From NCBI GenBank assembly GCA_902728285.1, contig CACVBU010000681.1, positions 2,610,260 to 2,674,259 of the forward strand: DNA of 64,000 nt, given 5' to 3'. Below, one piece after another: positions 56,601 to 64,000 of this stretch (positions within the stretch are counted from its first letter, which is position 1; every line of letters begins with the position of its first letter). The DNA is from Clytia hemisphaerica. Taxonomy: Eukaryota; Cnidaria; Hydrozoa; Leptothecata; Clytiidae. The notes below the pieces were generated by a model. It was not told where the DNA came from. It did no database searches and saw only the letters and a program-made list of their open reading frames with translations. The translations under genes were made by a program, and so were the position numbers.

Positions 56601-59600
56601 AAAATAAGGAAAAAATATTTGTTTCTGTTTCAATTTTTGATTATTTTGAATAACTTTACAATGGCAATAGGTCAATTCGATTTCAAGGATTATGCGAGCG
56701 AAGCAAGCAAGAAAATTTTACATATTAAGGTTTATTCAGTTTTGTTTTAGACAATGATTTGCTTTTCACGTTCACGCTCAAAATCTCGATTCACGAATTC
56801 ACGCTGGTAAAATCTTATTTTCACGTTCACGCGGATATCTCAATTCACGTATTCACGCGTTGAAAAAGTCCAATTCACGTATTCACGACAGAAAAAAGGG
56901 TCATTCACGCGTCACGCCAGCCCCTGGGGGAGCCCCTTTAAATATTGAGCTCCTTGAGAATTTCATGACCATCAAAAACCTGTTTCAGATTTACTCATCA
57001 GGATACATTGGTATAAGCGATCTTCCATACACCCCTTCAATATCGAACATCAACCGTTTGACATGGCTGACACCTTATTATCATAGTGTCACTGGGATGA
57101 CCAAAGTCTACTACAAAGAAACACAAAATGCAACTTTATTGGAAAGAATCGAGAACGATGTTAAGACCAGTCAGCTTTTGATCAACTTTCATGCTAATAG
57201 AGCTTTCACTGTTACGTGGATATCGCCAGGTACTCGTATATCTTAATATTTCTTAATTTTCTTAATTCTTAATTCTCACAACTTGAAAATAACACGTAAG
57301 ACGTCAAATTATCGTTAAAGAAAAATGTGTTCTGTTTTATCTTGATATTTCTTTATATTCTTGATTCTTTATTTCTCATTTGATGTTGCATTCTTGCAGT
57401 CTCCGCCGAATACTGATTCATGAAATTTTCTTTTCAGATGGAACCTACATTTGACAAAACAATGAAAAATCTAGATGCTTGCATTCAAATTTATTTTTCT
57501 TAAAAAATAGCAGTCGTTGATCATTTGCATTAAAATGCGGATGAAATGTTTTCTTGGAATTAATTTCATGAGCACACCTCTCAAAAGACCCACTGGTAAA
57601 ATTGGCCAAAATATCGTCCCCAGTGGAAAGTTATACTCTATAATTTAAGCAAATCCTCACTGCCAGGTACTGTGCTATTTTCCATCCTTAGAAACACGAG
57701 AATACCAATCCCCATCGCGTTTTGGTCCGTTTTTTTACCCCCACTGGCTGAAAAACTCCTATCGGGTCTATGAGAAGGGGTAAATGAGCTGTGTGAATGT
57801 GGCTTGTGTTTTTATGACATTTGATTTATTTATCTTCACCAGGAACAAAGTTTCAGATGGTCCTGGTAACAGATGAGAAACAAACATTGATTGTCTTGAA
57901 TTACGAAGAATTAGATTCAAACCCTCTTGTTGATGTCGGTTACAATGAGGTTGGTTGCCAAAGAAAGACATTTGCATTAAAATCGAACGTCATTGATAGA
58001 TTGTTAAAAGGAAACAATACGTTGGTCCGAGGTAGACATATTTTCAATTTGACCAGACCAGATTGTTTCATGAAAGTAGCAGGATTAAGATTTAAACAAA
58101 ACAAAATTCACATTGGGGCTGCTGCATTTCATAAATTGAGCAGTTTTTACCAAGTGATACAACCCAATGAGATCGGGAAGGTTGTCTTACAAGTCCAGGA
58201 TCTGGCATCTTCGGATTTGGTCACTGTTAACTTGAAATCAAATGCAAAAGAAATGAGTGGCTTTCATATACGTGAATATTCAATCTTCAAACCAATACCT
58301 GGAGAAGTTTACCAAACAAATATGTTTCTTCTAGATGGTACACCAAAAACCTCCAACCTCCAATACGGTAATATCACTATCTATAACCTAGTTGCTGGAA
58401 TTAAATGTGTTCCACACAGATTCGAGATCGCAATGTCTTCCATGCCAGTAGTGAAAATAACAGCATCTTCAAAAATCCTGTCATTGTATGACTACTCTAA
58501 TATTTGGATGAAAGACGTTTCTAGAGATGGTTTTACAGTCTGCGCAAAAGAAATGATTGATTTCATTGGTAAACGAAAAGTACAAGTTAATTATATAGCT
58601 GCAAGTCGAGAAACAAACGAATTTCAAGAAATTCATCAATTCGTTGTTCAAAAAGAAGCAAGAGATCTAAGCAATAGGAAATGTTTTGAAAAGAGTTTTT
58701 CGAAGATATATTCCAAACCTCCTTGCGTTTTCACATCAGTAGAATCTAATAATGGGTCCGCAGCTCCAGTCATCATTTGGACAAAGAGGATCAATCATAC
58801 AAAGGTTGAAGTATGTCTAACAACTAGTGAAATGAGGGCGACGTTCAAAATTCATTTGTTGATTAAGGGAGATATAAGCCCATGCACATATTTCTCATGT
58901 CCAGGACACTTAGAATGTCACATTAATGCATCTAACATAATCCCTTACTGTGGATGTATCAGCAGTTGTGGTGACGCTGAAATGAAACCAGTATGTGGCT
59001 CTAATAGGATGACTTATCAATCAAAATGTCATATGAACCAGCAAGTTTGCCAGAGATATGGAAACACAACAAAACCGAACATAACTATGAAACACTATGG
59101 AGAATGCCAAGGTAATTTTATATACTCATTGTAGATCTGAGAAATGTTTAAATAGGCGATTGTTTACTATCGAAGGAATCATTATATTGCGTCTTTAATT
59201 TTGGCTTCGCTACAGATTCACCGAGCAGTTTCTGAGTAAAAAGATTTACATGTCATATTTTAAATCAGTTAGATCATTATCTTGTTGCTTTACAAGAAAA
59301 CATAGATTCTTAATGTCATTTCAGCCCATTGAGAAGTTACAAGAACTGATCTAACCTTTCCCCGTTCTAATTATTTCAGTTCATCCGCTTCAATCAGGAA
59401 ACATCCAATTAGAACCAATCTCTAATAAACATGGTTTATTTTGCAAATACATCAATCTCCGAACTATAAACTTTATTAACGATACATCTAGCCCTTTGAA
59501 AGTACTGTTAACATCATCCTTAAACCAAACATCCAACAACATGAAAGAAGCATCGACAGCATGGAGTGAAGATGTCACTATCAATGGATTCAAAGCTTGT

Positions 59601-62600
59601 ATCATGGTCCCTGGTCGTCATTTACATTCTGAATTCGATTATCCAACTTCTGTGCACTGGACAGTGTTTCAAAAAGAATTCTTTTTCCGTAATGACCAGA
59701 TAAAGTCAGACTCAATCCTATTAAATCCAGTAGCACCTGATACTGAATGCAAGATTGTTGTAGCCGTAAACAAAAACACCAGATTTTACATGCATACATC
59801 AATACAACATTCAGAGCCTGTTAATGATCAAAATGTTATGACCGTTTGGACAAATCGTGTTGATGGAACTTCATCAACAGATGTCGTGAAAATTTGTGCA
59901 AGGATTAAACAAAACAGCAATACAATGCAATATAAAGGAGTTATTGTTGTAAGTCTATTGTTATGTCCTTTATATTATTACCCTTTTTCACACGTTTTAC
60001 TGAGACAATATTTATTTAAGCCATGGATCAATGTAGGTCATTTGATTCTGAGTAATCTACCAAGCCTTGTGTATAGTCCATCAACTATACAGATTTTTTT
60101 AACAAGCAGTTCATTGTCATTGTTTTTAAAAGTGGAAAGAAAAGTGTTCACTTGAAAGTCGTCAACGATTATCGAAATCAAAATGGACGGCTCGTACCTT
60201 AAATCATGCTTAAAGGGGCAAAACAGTACTTGCGAAATCTGTAAACGAACTGTGTCCAGCGGATACAAAATCAAAACAAATGTCACAATTCAAAATAAAA
60301 AATCAAACCAAATATGGCTAATTTTTATTGTTCAATTGTTTTACAAGTTTGTTTTGGACACGTGATTTTCATTGTTCTCTTTAATGACACGTGGTTCGCA
60401 CAATGTTTACATTTTACTACTGTAATGTCCCTTTAATTCACATGTTCAAACGTCTAACAATTACCTTTAAACTATTCTTTTTATCAGCACTGGCTTCTGG
60501 TCCCAATAAATTCAATTGAACCAACAGCCCCCTTTATATCTGAGCAACTCAACGTCAAATTTCCAAACAAAACATTTTCATCAGAAGAAGAAAGTATGGA
60601 TACGGAATGCAGGGTAATTTCTTTTAGTCTTTCGATTAAGGAGTCTTCATAACTCGAAAATAAAAAGGGGAACACAAATTTGTTCGAGTTGTCGAGTATA
60701 GTTTAGAACGCATAATTAACTAAAGAGACTACAAAACTTATTCGAGTAAGAGGCCCCCTGGTATTTAAATCAAGGACAATCCTTGGTTATCCTTTGGACA
60801 AATTAAGAACAAAACAAAGTGAACCTTTGGAGCAAAAATCCCTCGATATCATGGATAAAATGGAATGTACTGGAATTGTCCTTGATTAAAAAAACTCTAT
60901 CCAAAGTTGTCCTTGATTGTACTTAGCTTAAATTTTACAAGATTGGGCTGCTCCAGATTGTCCATAGTTTATACCTATTTTTTTCATGACTCTTAAAAAT
61001 TTAGGGATAATCAAGTACACCCTGGTTATTCATAATGTACTCAGTTTTGTCCTGGATTTGAATACCGGGGTTAGAGTCAATAAGATTCCACTGTATGTAA
61101 CATAAACTCGGTATAGGTCAAAGAAGTACCGGATGAATTACCCATCACTTGAAAGATTGAGTCTATTGCTTTTGAGTTAGAGGGTTCATAAATCAAAAGT
61201 AACTTTTCTATAAGTCTTTACTTAACCATTAATCTTAAAAAGATAATTCTCTTGATATATCTATCAAGATATCATATCAAAGGTAACTTTTCTAAAAGTC
61301 CTTATAACATAAATTTTAAAAAGATAATTCTCTCGATATATCTATTCCTCAATTTTAGACTATGACCTACAATATGGGATTTCCAAGTTTAGCAAATCCA
61401 ACAACTATCCTTGGTGAAGTAGTATCATCTTCTCAACATAACCAGATCCTTTGGATTGAAGTAAGTGTTTCTATTATTCTTGAACAAGTGAAGGATACTA
61501 TCACTTGTATATTGACTCATTTTGGGACAAAATTTGCAGCGCTCCAAGATTCCAAAACTTTATAGTTGTCAAATCCAATTTTTGCTCGTTGGCGAGCGAG
61601 GTCTCGATCTCGGTGTATTTTGTAAAACATCCTAAGTTAACCTCTCACTCTATGACCTTAATTTCCTCTCTTGAAGCTAATTTTTTGTAAAAATACTACT
61701 CCGTTCAAAAACAGGGAGATTTTGCCTGGATTTTGCTCTGCTTGTGTTTCCAAAAAAAATTGCTTGGTGCTCATTTTGAATCCCGACCTTCAAATGGAAG
61801 CGTTTTTTGCTCCTTGTTTTTTTTATGATATACAATTTTAAATTCACTTTGTAGTTGTACCATGATAAAACCCGGTGGCATTCCCGGTATGCTATTAAAC
61901 AGTTCTAATATTATACTTTTATAAAATCCCTATTTTGAGAAGTTTAATTGTAATTGAGAATCAATTGTAAGCGTTGGGTAGAATAGCCTTGCTATCCTGT
62001 GGAAGCGTTGCAAGAAACCACGACTTTGTGGAATATTTTAGTGATACGGAACTATACAGTTTACCAAACTGAAAAAGTTAAAATCGAGTCTGCAAAATTA
62101 ATGGAGCCCGCTATAGTCTGATTTCACTTACTGTTTTTAGTGTCATACTTTGTATACGAATGATTACGTTTTTAGAAATCGAATGGTGAAGAACTCACGA
62201 TTTGTATGAAGCTTCTGAGCAGTACTCGATTCCGACCTGAAATCAATATCGGAGCTCTTGTCTTTCCTAGTGAGTAGCTAGTGTTAATATGCCCTATCTT
62301 TATGGAAAAATTAAAGAAGCTTGAAAATTAGAGAATATGTATATGACCTGCTTTTTTTCCCGATGAAATCCTATCCCCGTTAAAAGAAGGCTGAAAAATA
62401 TAATCTTCGGTGAGAAATTAAAAAATTGAATTCCAACCACATTACATATCCTACCTACAATTGGATGAAATGGTGAAATTTTCGGTTAAAATTCCCTTGC
62501 CAGGTCTCTGAGAAGGGCGTCTTAATATTGAAAGGTATGATACACCAAAGCATTTTCTTCGCGAACCGGGAAGCGCAATACCCAAAGGAAATCTAAAGTG

Positions 62601-64000
62601 AAGGGAAAATGAATGATGGAAATTATTTTGCTATTAAAATACCTATCTTACATACCATACATATTATCAAATTTGTTATTCCACTACTAGGTAAGTAGTA
62701 CTGATAATATTCAACATGACTTTTTCAGACCTTTGCGAAGATGGTGAGTTTTTCAATGGAAATTGTTATTCAAAAATGCCAACTTGTGAACCCTTCAACG
62801 CAGGCAAAAATAAATGCATTGCTAAAGGATCAAATTTACTCACCATAAAAAGCAACCAGGAAGCTACGTTCATTCAGGAAAGAATTGTAGAAGCTTATTG
62901 GTTAGATTTGACCAATTCTTCGAGTGGAGTCTGGCATTCAGATTCTCCAAAAAACAAAGCTTCAGCAGAAAGTTGTTCGGTTGTCGAAAATAAAGGATTC
63001 TTCACCGAATGGAAAATAACAAACTGTTCAGAATGTAGAGATTACATTTGCAAGCAAGGTACTTATTCGCAATATAATGATAACCATCTCTATCACGTAT
63101 TGTTGAATCAGAAAATATAAATGACAACCCTGTCTCACATCCCAGGGGGACATTTTTCCCAGAGTGATAGACTTGGAGTCCAATTTGTTCCAATGGTATT
63201 TTTTCCACGGGGGACAAAATTTTGGCCAAATATTTTCTAGTGGGGCTGGGGTCCCACTGGGTCTGTGACTTGGGGTTATGCGCCCTTAGAAGAATACAAA
63301 TCACATGTGTAATAATAAGCTGCTCCTTAAATTCCATACATATTCCCAAGATTAGCTACATGAAATAAGTAGCTTTGTGTCTGAATCTTTTAGATGCGAT
63401 TTTTGGTGAACGATCTTGTCAATCGTATTGTTTGAATGGTGGTTCGTGTTCTTATGAAGCGTCAAGTGTTTCTTGTCAATGTCCTAAGGGATTCTCTGGT
63501 GCAAGATGTCATATTGATGGTAAGATTGAACCATAATCGTAATCAAATCACGATCTCGATCGTACATTTCTGGTCCATACCTTTTCGTTGGTTAACGCAC
63601 AAAATTCGCCAATATAAAATATATAATCGTTATTTTAAGATAGAGGACCTTTCTCTTGTCTCCAGCCATTTATGAATTTCTATACTTTGGCCTTTGAAAA
63701 GCATGAATCCCATACCTTAGTAATTTTTGGGAGAGCTCAAAAAACATCTTCAATTTTTCCCTTGTGCATTGTTTATCATGGCTAAAAAGTACCTCCAGAA
63801 CATTCGAGACAGAGATATCCCGATGTCATTAAGAATGGAGAGAAATATAAAAGGGTGCTCTAGAAAACTCTAAATTCTAAAAGGATTTTTAATTTGATTA
63901 AAATTATGTCCTTTTTACGGGTTTAGTAAGTGGTATTGAAGGCTGCACAGGCTACATAAAGCACAATGAGAGCTGGAGAAACGTTCATAGTGCTTCCACC
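41609..64000 (+). CDS. Gene B: secreted mosaic lectin-like protein (LDLa x3, MAM, NIDO x2, H-lectin-like x5, follistatin/Kazal, CTLD, EGF, D8C), 3' partial
   Basis: Twenty-two in-frame exons are visible: 41609-41672, 42949-43056, 43807-43914, 45006-45113, 47219-47620, 48293-48694, 49436-49558, 50383-50663, 50969-51050, 51595-51651, 52505-52629, 53176-53677, 54145-54269, 56989-57229, 57843-59111, 59380-59948, 60488-60613, 61359-61460, 62176-62269, 62729-63058, 63394-63519, 63927-64000. They total 5418 nt (1806 codons). All junctions have GT/AG and compatible phases. The last exon is the start of a D8C module, the terminal exon in gene A, so the stop is probably a few hundred bases past the window. 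LDLa and NIDO modules are absent from gene A. Secreted by inference; ligand unknown. Confidence 0.82.
41936..42300. mobile_element. Related MITE in gene B intron 1
   Basis: TTTTCATAAATTACGTTACG at the left, CGTAATTTATGAAAATTTCT at the right; family of 28447-28663, with an added inner palindrome (AAAAAAGCCGG...CCGGCTTTTT). Confidence 0.65.
42949..43056 (+). CDS. Gene B LDL-receptor class A repeat 1
   Basis: 108 nt, phase 1-1. Reads [15 protein letters not shown] then [18 protein letters not shown]: six cysteines and the acidic CDG..DC..(W/N)SDE calcium-binding signature. Confidence 0.92.
43311..43580. mobile_element. Word-filled element, GGTACTA-capped family, copy 3
   Basis: Starts CCCGGGGGGGGGGGGG and ends GGTACCCCTCCCCCGGG; interior GGGTACCTTTTTCACC and GGGTCACTTTTTTCAC words. 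ATCACA lies next to both ends (imperfect duplication). In the gene B intron between LDLa 1 and 2. Confidence 0.6.
43807..43914 (+). CDS. Gene B LDL-receptor class A repeat 2
   Basis: 108 nt, phase 1-1. [15 protein letters not shown] then [18 protein letters not shown]. Same length and boundaries as the flanking LDLa exons, consistent with tandem exon duplication. Confidence 0.92.
44613..44940. mobile_element. Word-filled element, CCCTTACAGTGCA family
   Basis: Starts CCGGGGGGGGGCAGT and ends CTGCCCCCCCCCCGGG, with inner inverted GACGGTATGTGCGGCG/CGCCGCACATACCCGTC. The interior has at least four CCCTTACAGTGCA words. GTCAAATC is duplicated exactly (44605-44612, 44941-44948). Confidence 0.8.
45006..45113 (+). 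CDS. Gene B LDL-receptor class A repeat 3
   Basis: 108 nt, phase 1-1. [15 protein letters not shown] then [18 protein letters not shown], with an intact acidic SDE motif. The preceding intron carries a word-filled element with an exact 8-bp direct repeat (44613-44940). Confidence 0.92.
45446..45852. mobile_element. Element with ~65-bp perfect inverted arms and a GIY-YIG-like tail
   Basis: The arms contain TTTGTTCATCCTTGACGTTT and its inverse AAACGTCAAGGATGAACAAA. Between them a plus-strand frame ends [20 protein letters not shown], then [11 protein letters not shown] and a stop, resembling the C-terminus of Penelope-type GIY-YIG nucleases. Each arm carries GATACAAGAAGTATCGAAAC followed by GTC, close to a hammerhead helix II plus CGAAAC core. 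Confidence 0.55.
46190..47105. mobile_element. Element with inverted arrays of TGCGCAGTTTTGTAATTT words, copy 2
   Basis: Same word arrays and same interior blocks as 27345-28935, shorter and without the nested MITE. In the gene B intron before the first Ser-rich linker exon. Confidence 0.65.
47219..47620 (+). CDS. Gene B Ser/Thr-rich linker exon, copy 1
   Basis: 402 nt, phase 1-1, from an ATTTTAG acceptor to a GTAAAA donor. Starts [15 protein letters not shown] and continues with a Ser/Gln-rich stretch with many SQS/QSE repeats. Probably an extended, O-glycosylated stalk. A near-identical copy lies exactly 1074 bp downstream. The open frame runs on to a stop in the intron; the donor is inferred from phase compatibility and from the duplicate. 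Confidence 0.7.
47940..48110. repeat. Word-type repeat, ATTCGAATTATAGGAGTT family
   Basis: Repeated TCGAATTA(T/C)A(G/T) words. Similar arrays occur at 48980-49150 (duplicate), 25430-25510, 52720-52915 and 60640-60740, often beside AC(A)GT(A/T)GACT(C/A)-type ends, suggesting one dispersed family. Confidence 0.5.
48293..48694 (+). CDS. Gene B Ser/Thr-rich linker exon, copy 2
   Basis: 402 nt, phase 1-1, a duplicate of 47219-47620. About 15 of 134 residues differ (KPLSQ to RPSSQ, RHPAP to IHPTP). Either copy could be skipped without changing frame, giving a stalk of variable length. Confidence 0.7.
49436..51050 (+). CDS. Gene B MAM domain (three exons)
   Basis: Exons 49436-49558 (123), 50383-50663 (281) and 50969-51050 (82), phases 1-1, 1-0, 0-1. 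Landmarks: [51 protein letters not shown] and [10 protein letters not shown]. Lengths match gene A's MAM exons. The first intron carries a TA-flanked word element (49574-49990). Confidence 0.9.
49574..49990. mobile_element. Word-filled element, CCCCGAC family, copy 2
   Basis: Ends TACTTTATCGGG and CCGATAAGGTA, with many TTTCCCCGACCAAATTT and GTCGGGGAAAAATTTCGTC words between. In the first intron of gene B's MAM module. Confidence 0.75.
51089..51350. mobile_element. Word-filled element, CCCAGTGGGG family, gene B intron copy
   Basis: Starts ACACCCCCTTCTCACAGACC and ends GTCTGTCAGAAAGGGGTGT, inverted; interior CAGTGGGGATAAAAAT words. Flanking duplication not clear. Confidence 0.7.
51595..51651 (+). 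CDS. Gene B Pro-rich linker exon
   Basis: 57 nt, phase 1-1: [19 protein letters not shown] between TTCTGCAG and GTATAT. A short flexible spacer between MAM and NIDO modules. Gene A has no counterpart. Confidence 0.7.
52505..53677 (+). CDS. Gene B NIDO domain 1 (two exons)
   Basis: Exons 52505-52629 (125 nt, phase 1-0) and 53176-53677 (502 nt, phase 0-1). Motifs: [49 protein letters not shown] and [19 protein letters not shown] followed by IGLSDPPAC. This order (F.PFG..GD; NSNG; IAPY-like; YR; VL.TD...F.I.NY) is that of NIDO domains of nidogen, tectorin and SNED1. Usually found in matrix and mucus-like proteins. The genomic reading frame extends past the inferred donor. Confidence 0.82.
52981..53130. 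mobile_element. MITE GGCCGGTCTCCACTT type
   Basis: GGTCTCCACTTTCACGCGAA and inverse TCACGCGAAAGTGGAGAC; 150 bp, in the intron of NIDO 1. Confidence 0.75.
54145..57229 (+). CDS. Gene B NIDO domain 2, N-terminal part (two exons)
   Basis: Exons 54145-54269 (125 nt, phase 1-0, identical in length and phase to the first NIDO exon) and 56989-57229 (241 nt, phase 0-1). Motifs: [51 protein letters not shown] and AFTVTWISP. The rest of the domain ([28 protein letters not shown]) opens exon 57843. This copy has an extra intron relative to NIDO 1. The 2.7-kb intron between its two exons holds a TTAA element, a MITE and a 1.4-kb word element. Confidence 0.78.
54537..55254. mobile_element. TTAA-flanked 0.72-kb element, copy 2
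   Basis: Ends TTAAGGGCTCTGACCATAG and CTATGGTCAGAGCCCTTAA, 718 bp, in the intron inside gene B's second NIDO module. Confidence 0.82.
55272..55522. mobile_element. Related MITE in NIDO 2 intron
   Basis: AAAGGCCGGTTTTCACTTGT then GCGCGC at the left, GCGCGCGCAAGTGGAGACCG then TCCTTAAA at the right; about 250 bp, same family as 52981-53130. Confidence 0.7.
55539..56935. mobile_element. 1.4-kb word element, ATTCACGTATTCACGC family
   Basis: Starts GAGGCCCCCCCAGTCGACC and ends CCCCTGGGGGAGCCC. CTTTAAA flanks both ends (55532-55538, 56936-56942). Words ATTCACGTATTCACGC cluster at both ends in the same orientation; the 1.1-kb core is unrelated and holds GCGAGCGAAGCGAGCG motifs. It ends 53 bp before gene B's exon at 56989. 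Confidence 0.7.
57574..57781. mobile_element. Word-filled element, CCCAGTGGGG family, gene B intron copy
   Basis: Starts ACACCTCTCAAAAGACCCAC and ends TCGGGTCTATGAGAAGGGGT. ATGAGC is close to both ends (partial duplication). It ends about 60 bp before the exon at 57843. Confidence 0.7.
57843..59111 (+). CDS. Gene B long exon: end of NIDO 2, two H-lectin-like repeats, follistatin/Kazal
   Basis: 1269 nt (423 codons), phase 1-1. Order: NIDO C-terminal part; AGLRF linker segment as in gene A; H-lectin-like repeat 1 ([20 protein letters not shown]); repeat 2 ([18 protein letters not shown]); follistatin-type [15 protein letters not shown] then Kazal [14 protein letters not shown]...HYGEC. In gene A the homologous exon begins at AGLHF, the point where the NIDO part ends in B, so the paralogs differ exactly at a module border that in B is not an intron. 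Confidence 0.88.
59380..59948 (+). CDS. Gene B exon: H-lectin-like repeat 3 and start of repeat 4
   Basis: 569 nt, phase 1 to 0, the same length as gene A's exon. Reads [35 protein letters not shown] and [10 protein letters not shown], nearly identical to gene A over this core, then diverges. The near-identity of this stretch relative to the rest of the proteins suggests strong constraint or gene conversion. Confidence 0.87.
60210..60436. mobile_element. TTAA-flanked MITE, copy 2
   Basis: TTAAAGGGGCAAAACAGTA at the left and TACTGTAATGTCCCTTTAA at the right, 227 bp, in the gene B intron after exon 59380. TTAA ends suggest piggyBac-like mobilisation (inference). Confidence 0.75.
60488..62269 (+). 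CDS. Gene B exons: H-lectin-like repeats 4-5 (three exons)
   Basis: Exons 60488-60613 (126, [18 protein letters not shown]), 61359-61460 (102, [19 protein letters not shown]...ILWIE) and 62176-62269 (94, [19 protein letters not shown]...GALVFP). Phases 0-0, 0-0, 0-1, each with a counterpart in gene A at 9363, 8734 and 7909. They complete the five H-lectin-like repeats. Confidence 0.82.
60753..61070. mobile_element. Word-filled element, CCTTGATTGTCC family
   Basis: Starts CCCCCTGGTATTTAAATCAA and ends TGGATTTGAATACCGGGG; interior CCTTGGTTATCCTTTGGAC and TTGTCCTTGATTGTACTTAG words. Direct flanking repeat imperfect. Confidence 0.6.
62729..63058 (+). CDS. Gene B C-type-lectin-like domain
   Basis: 330 nt (110 codons), phase 1-1. 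[20 protein letters not shown], a [15 protein letters not shown] core, ESCSVVEN, and [14 protein letters not shown]. It is 14 codons shorter than gene A's CTLD and lacks the KWYPGQP loop where sugar and calcium ligands normally sit. A protein-binding rather than sugar-binding CTLD is therefore more likely. Confidence 0.87.
63126..63277. mobile_element. Word-filled element, CCCAGTGGGG family, gene B intron copy
   Basis: Starts AACCCTGTCTCACATCCCAG and ends CACTGGGTCTGTGACTTGGG; about 150 bp between the CTLD and EGF exons of gene B. Confidence 0.65.
63394..63519 (+). CDS. Gene B EGF-like domain
   Basis: 126 nt, phase 1-1. [26 protein letters not shown]: six cysteines and the G.C...GF.G..C pattern. 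Confidence 0.9.
63927..64000 (+). CDS. Gene B D8C domain, N-terminal fragment (cut by window end)
   Basis: Acceptor GGTTTAG then [20 protein letters not shown], matching gene A's D8C start ([17 protein letters not shown]). The remaining ~320 nt and the stop lie outside the window. Confidence 0.85.

Overview
This is eukaryotic, intron-rich, AT-rich DNA. The protein modules (MAM, LDL-receptor class A, NIDO, H-type-lectin-like, follistatin/Kazal, C-type-lectin-like, EGF, uromodulin-type D8C) and the phase-1 intron rule mark it as metazoan. The mixture with Penelope-like and zinc-knuckle/RLE-like retroelement remnants fits an early-branching animal, most likely a cnidarian. That last step is inference: no rRNA, mitochondrial or species-diagnostic sequence is present. 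No CRISPR array, operon or other prokaryotic feature was seen.

Layout. Two large paralogous genes stand head to head. Gene A (minus strand, 32424 down to 3303) appears complete: 19 exons reconstructed by splice sites and phase, summing to 4218 nt (1405 codons plus stop). It encodes signal peptide - MAM - Thr-rich linkers - MAM - two H-lectin-like repeats - follistatin/Kazal - three H-lectin-like repeats - C-type-lectin-like - EGF - D8C. Gene B (plus strand, 41609 to beyond 64000) shows 22 exons and about 1806 codons: signal peptide - three LDLa - duplicated Ser-rich linker - MAM - Pro-rich linker - two NIDO - the same H-lectin/Kazal/CTLD/EGF/D8C tail. It is cut by the window edge inside the D8C exon. 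Exon lengths and phases agree between the genes through the shared modules (for example 123, 281, 82, 569, 94 and 126 nt). The N-terminal halves differ: LDLa and NIDO modules only in B, a second MAM only in A. Both look secreted, and a role in carbohydrate recognition or an extracellular coat is plausible but not shown.

Between the two start codons (32.4-41.6 kb), in A's 8.8-kb first intron and in most other introns lies a dense layer of mobile DNA: TA- and TTAA-flanked MITEs, foldback elements, two 5'-truncated poly(A)-tailed retroelement copies with target-site duplications (TSDs), Penelope-like GIY-YIG remnants with hammerhead-like motifs, and a tRNA-like SINE remnant.

The most unusual signal is a set of at least ten unrelated families of short elements, mostly 0.2-0.4 kb. 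Each is filled with reiterations of its own short word and capped by G-run/C-run inverted termini. Several are bounded by exact 7-9 bp direct repeats that I read as TSDs, suggesting hAT-like or similar transposition. One lies 23 bp outside a splice donor of gene A. Another was itself interrupted by a retroelement whose own TSD is intact.

All exon boundaries were called by eye from GT/AG sites, reading phase and cross-comparison of the two paralogs. No alignment or database search was run.
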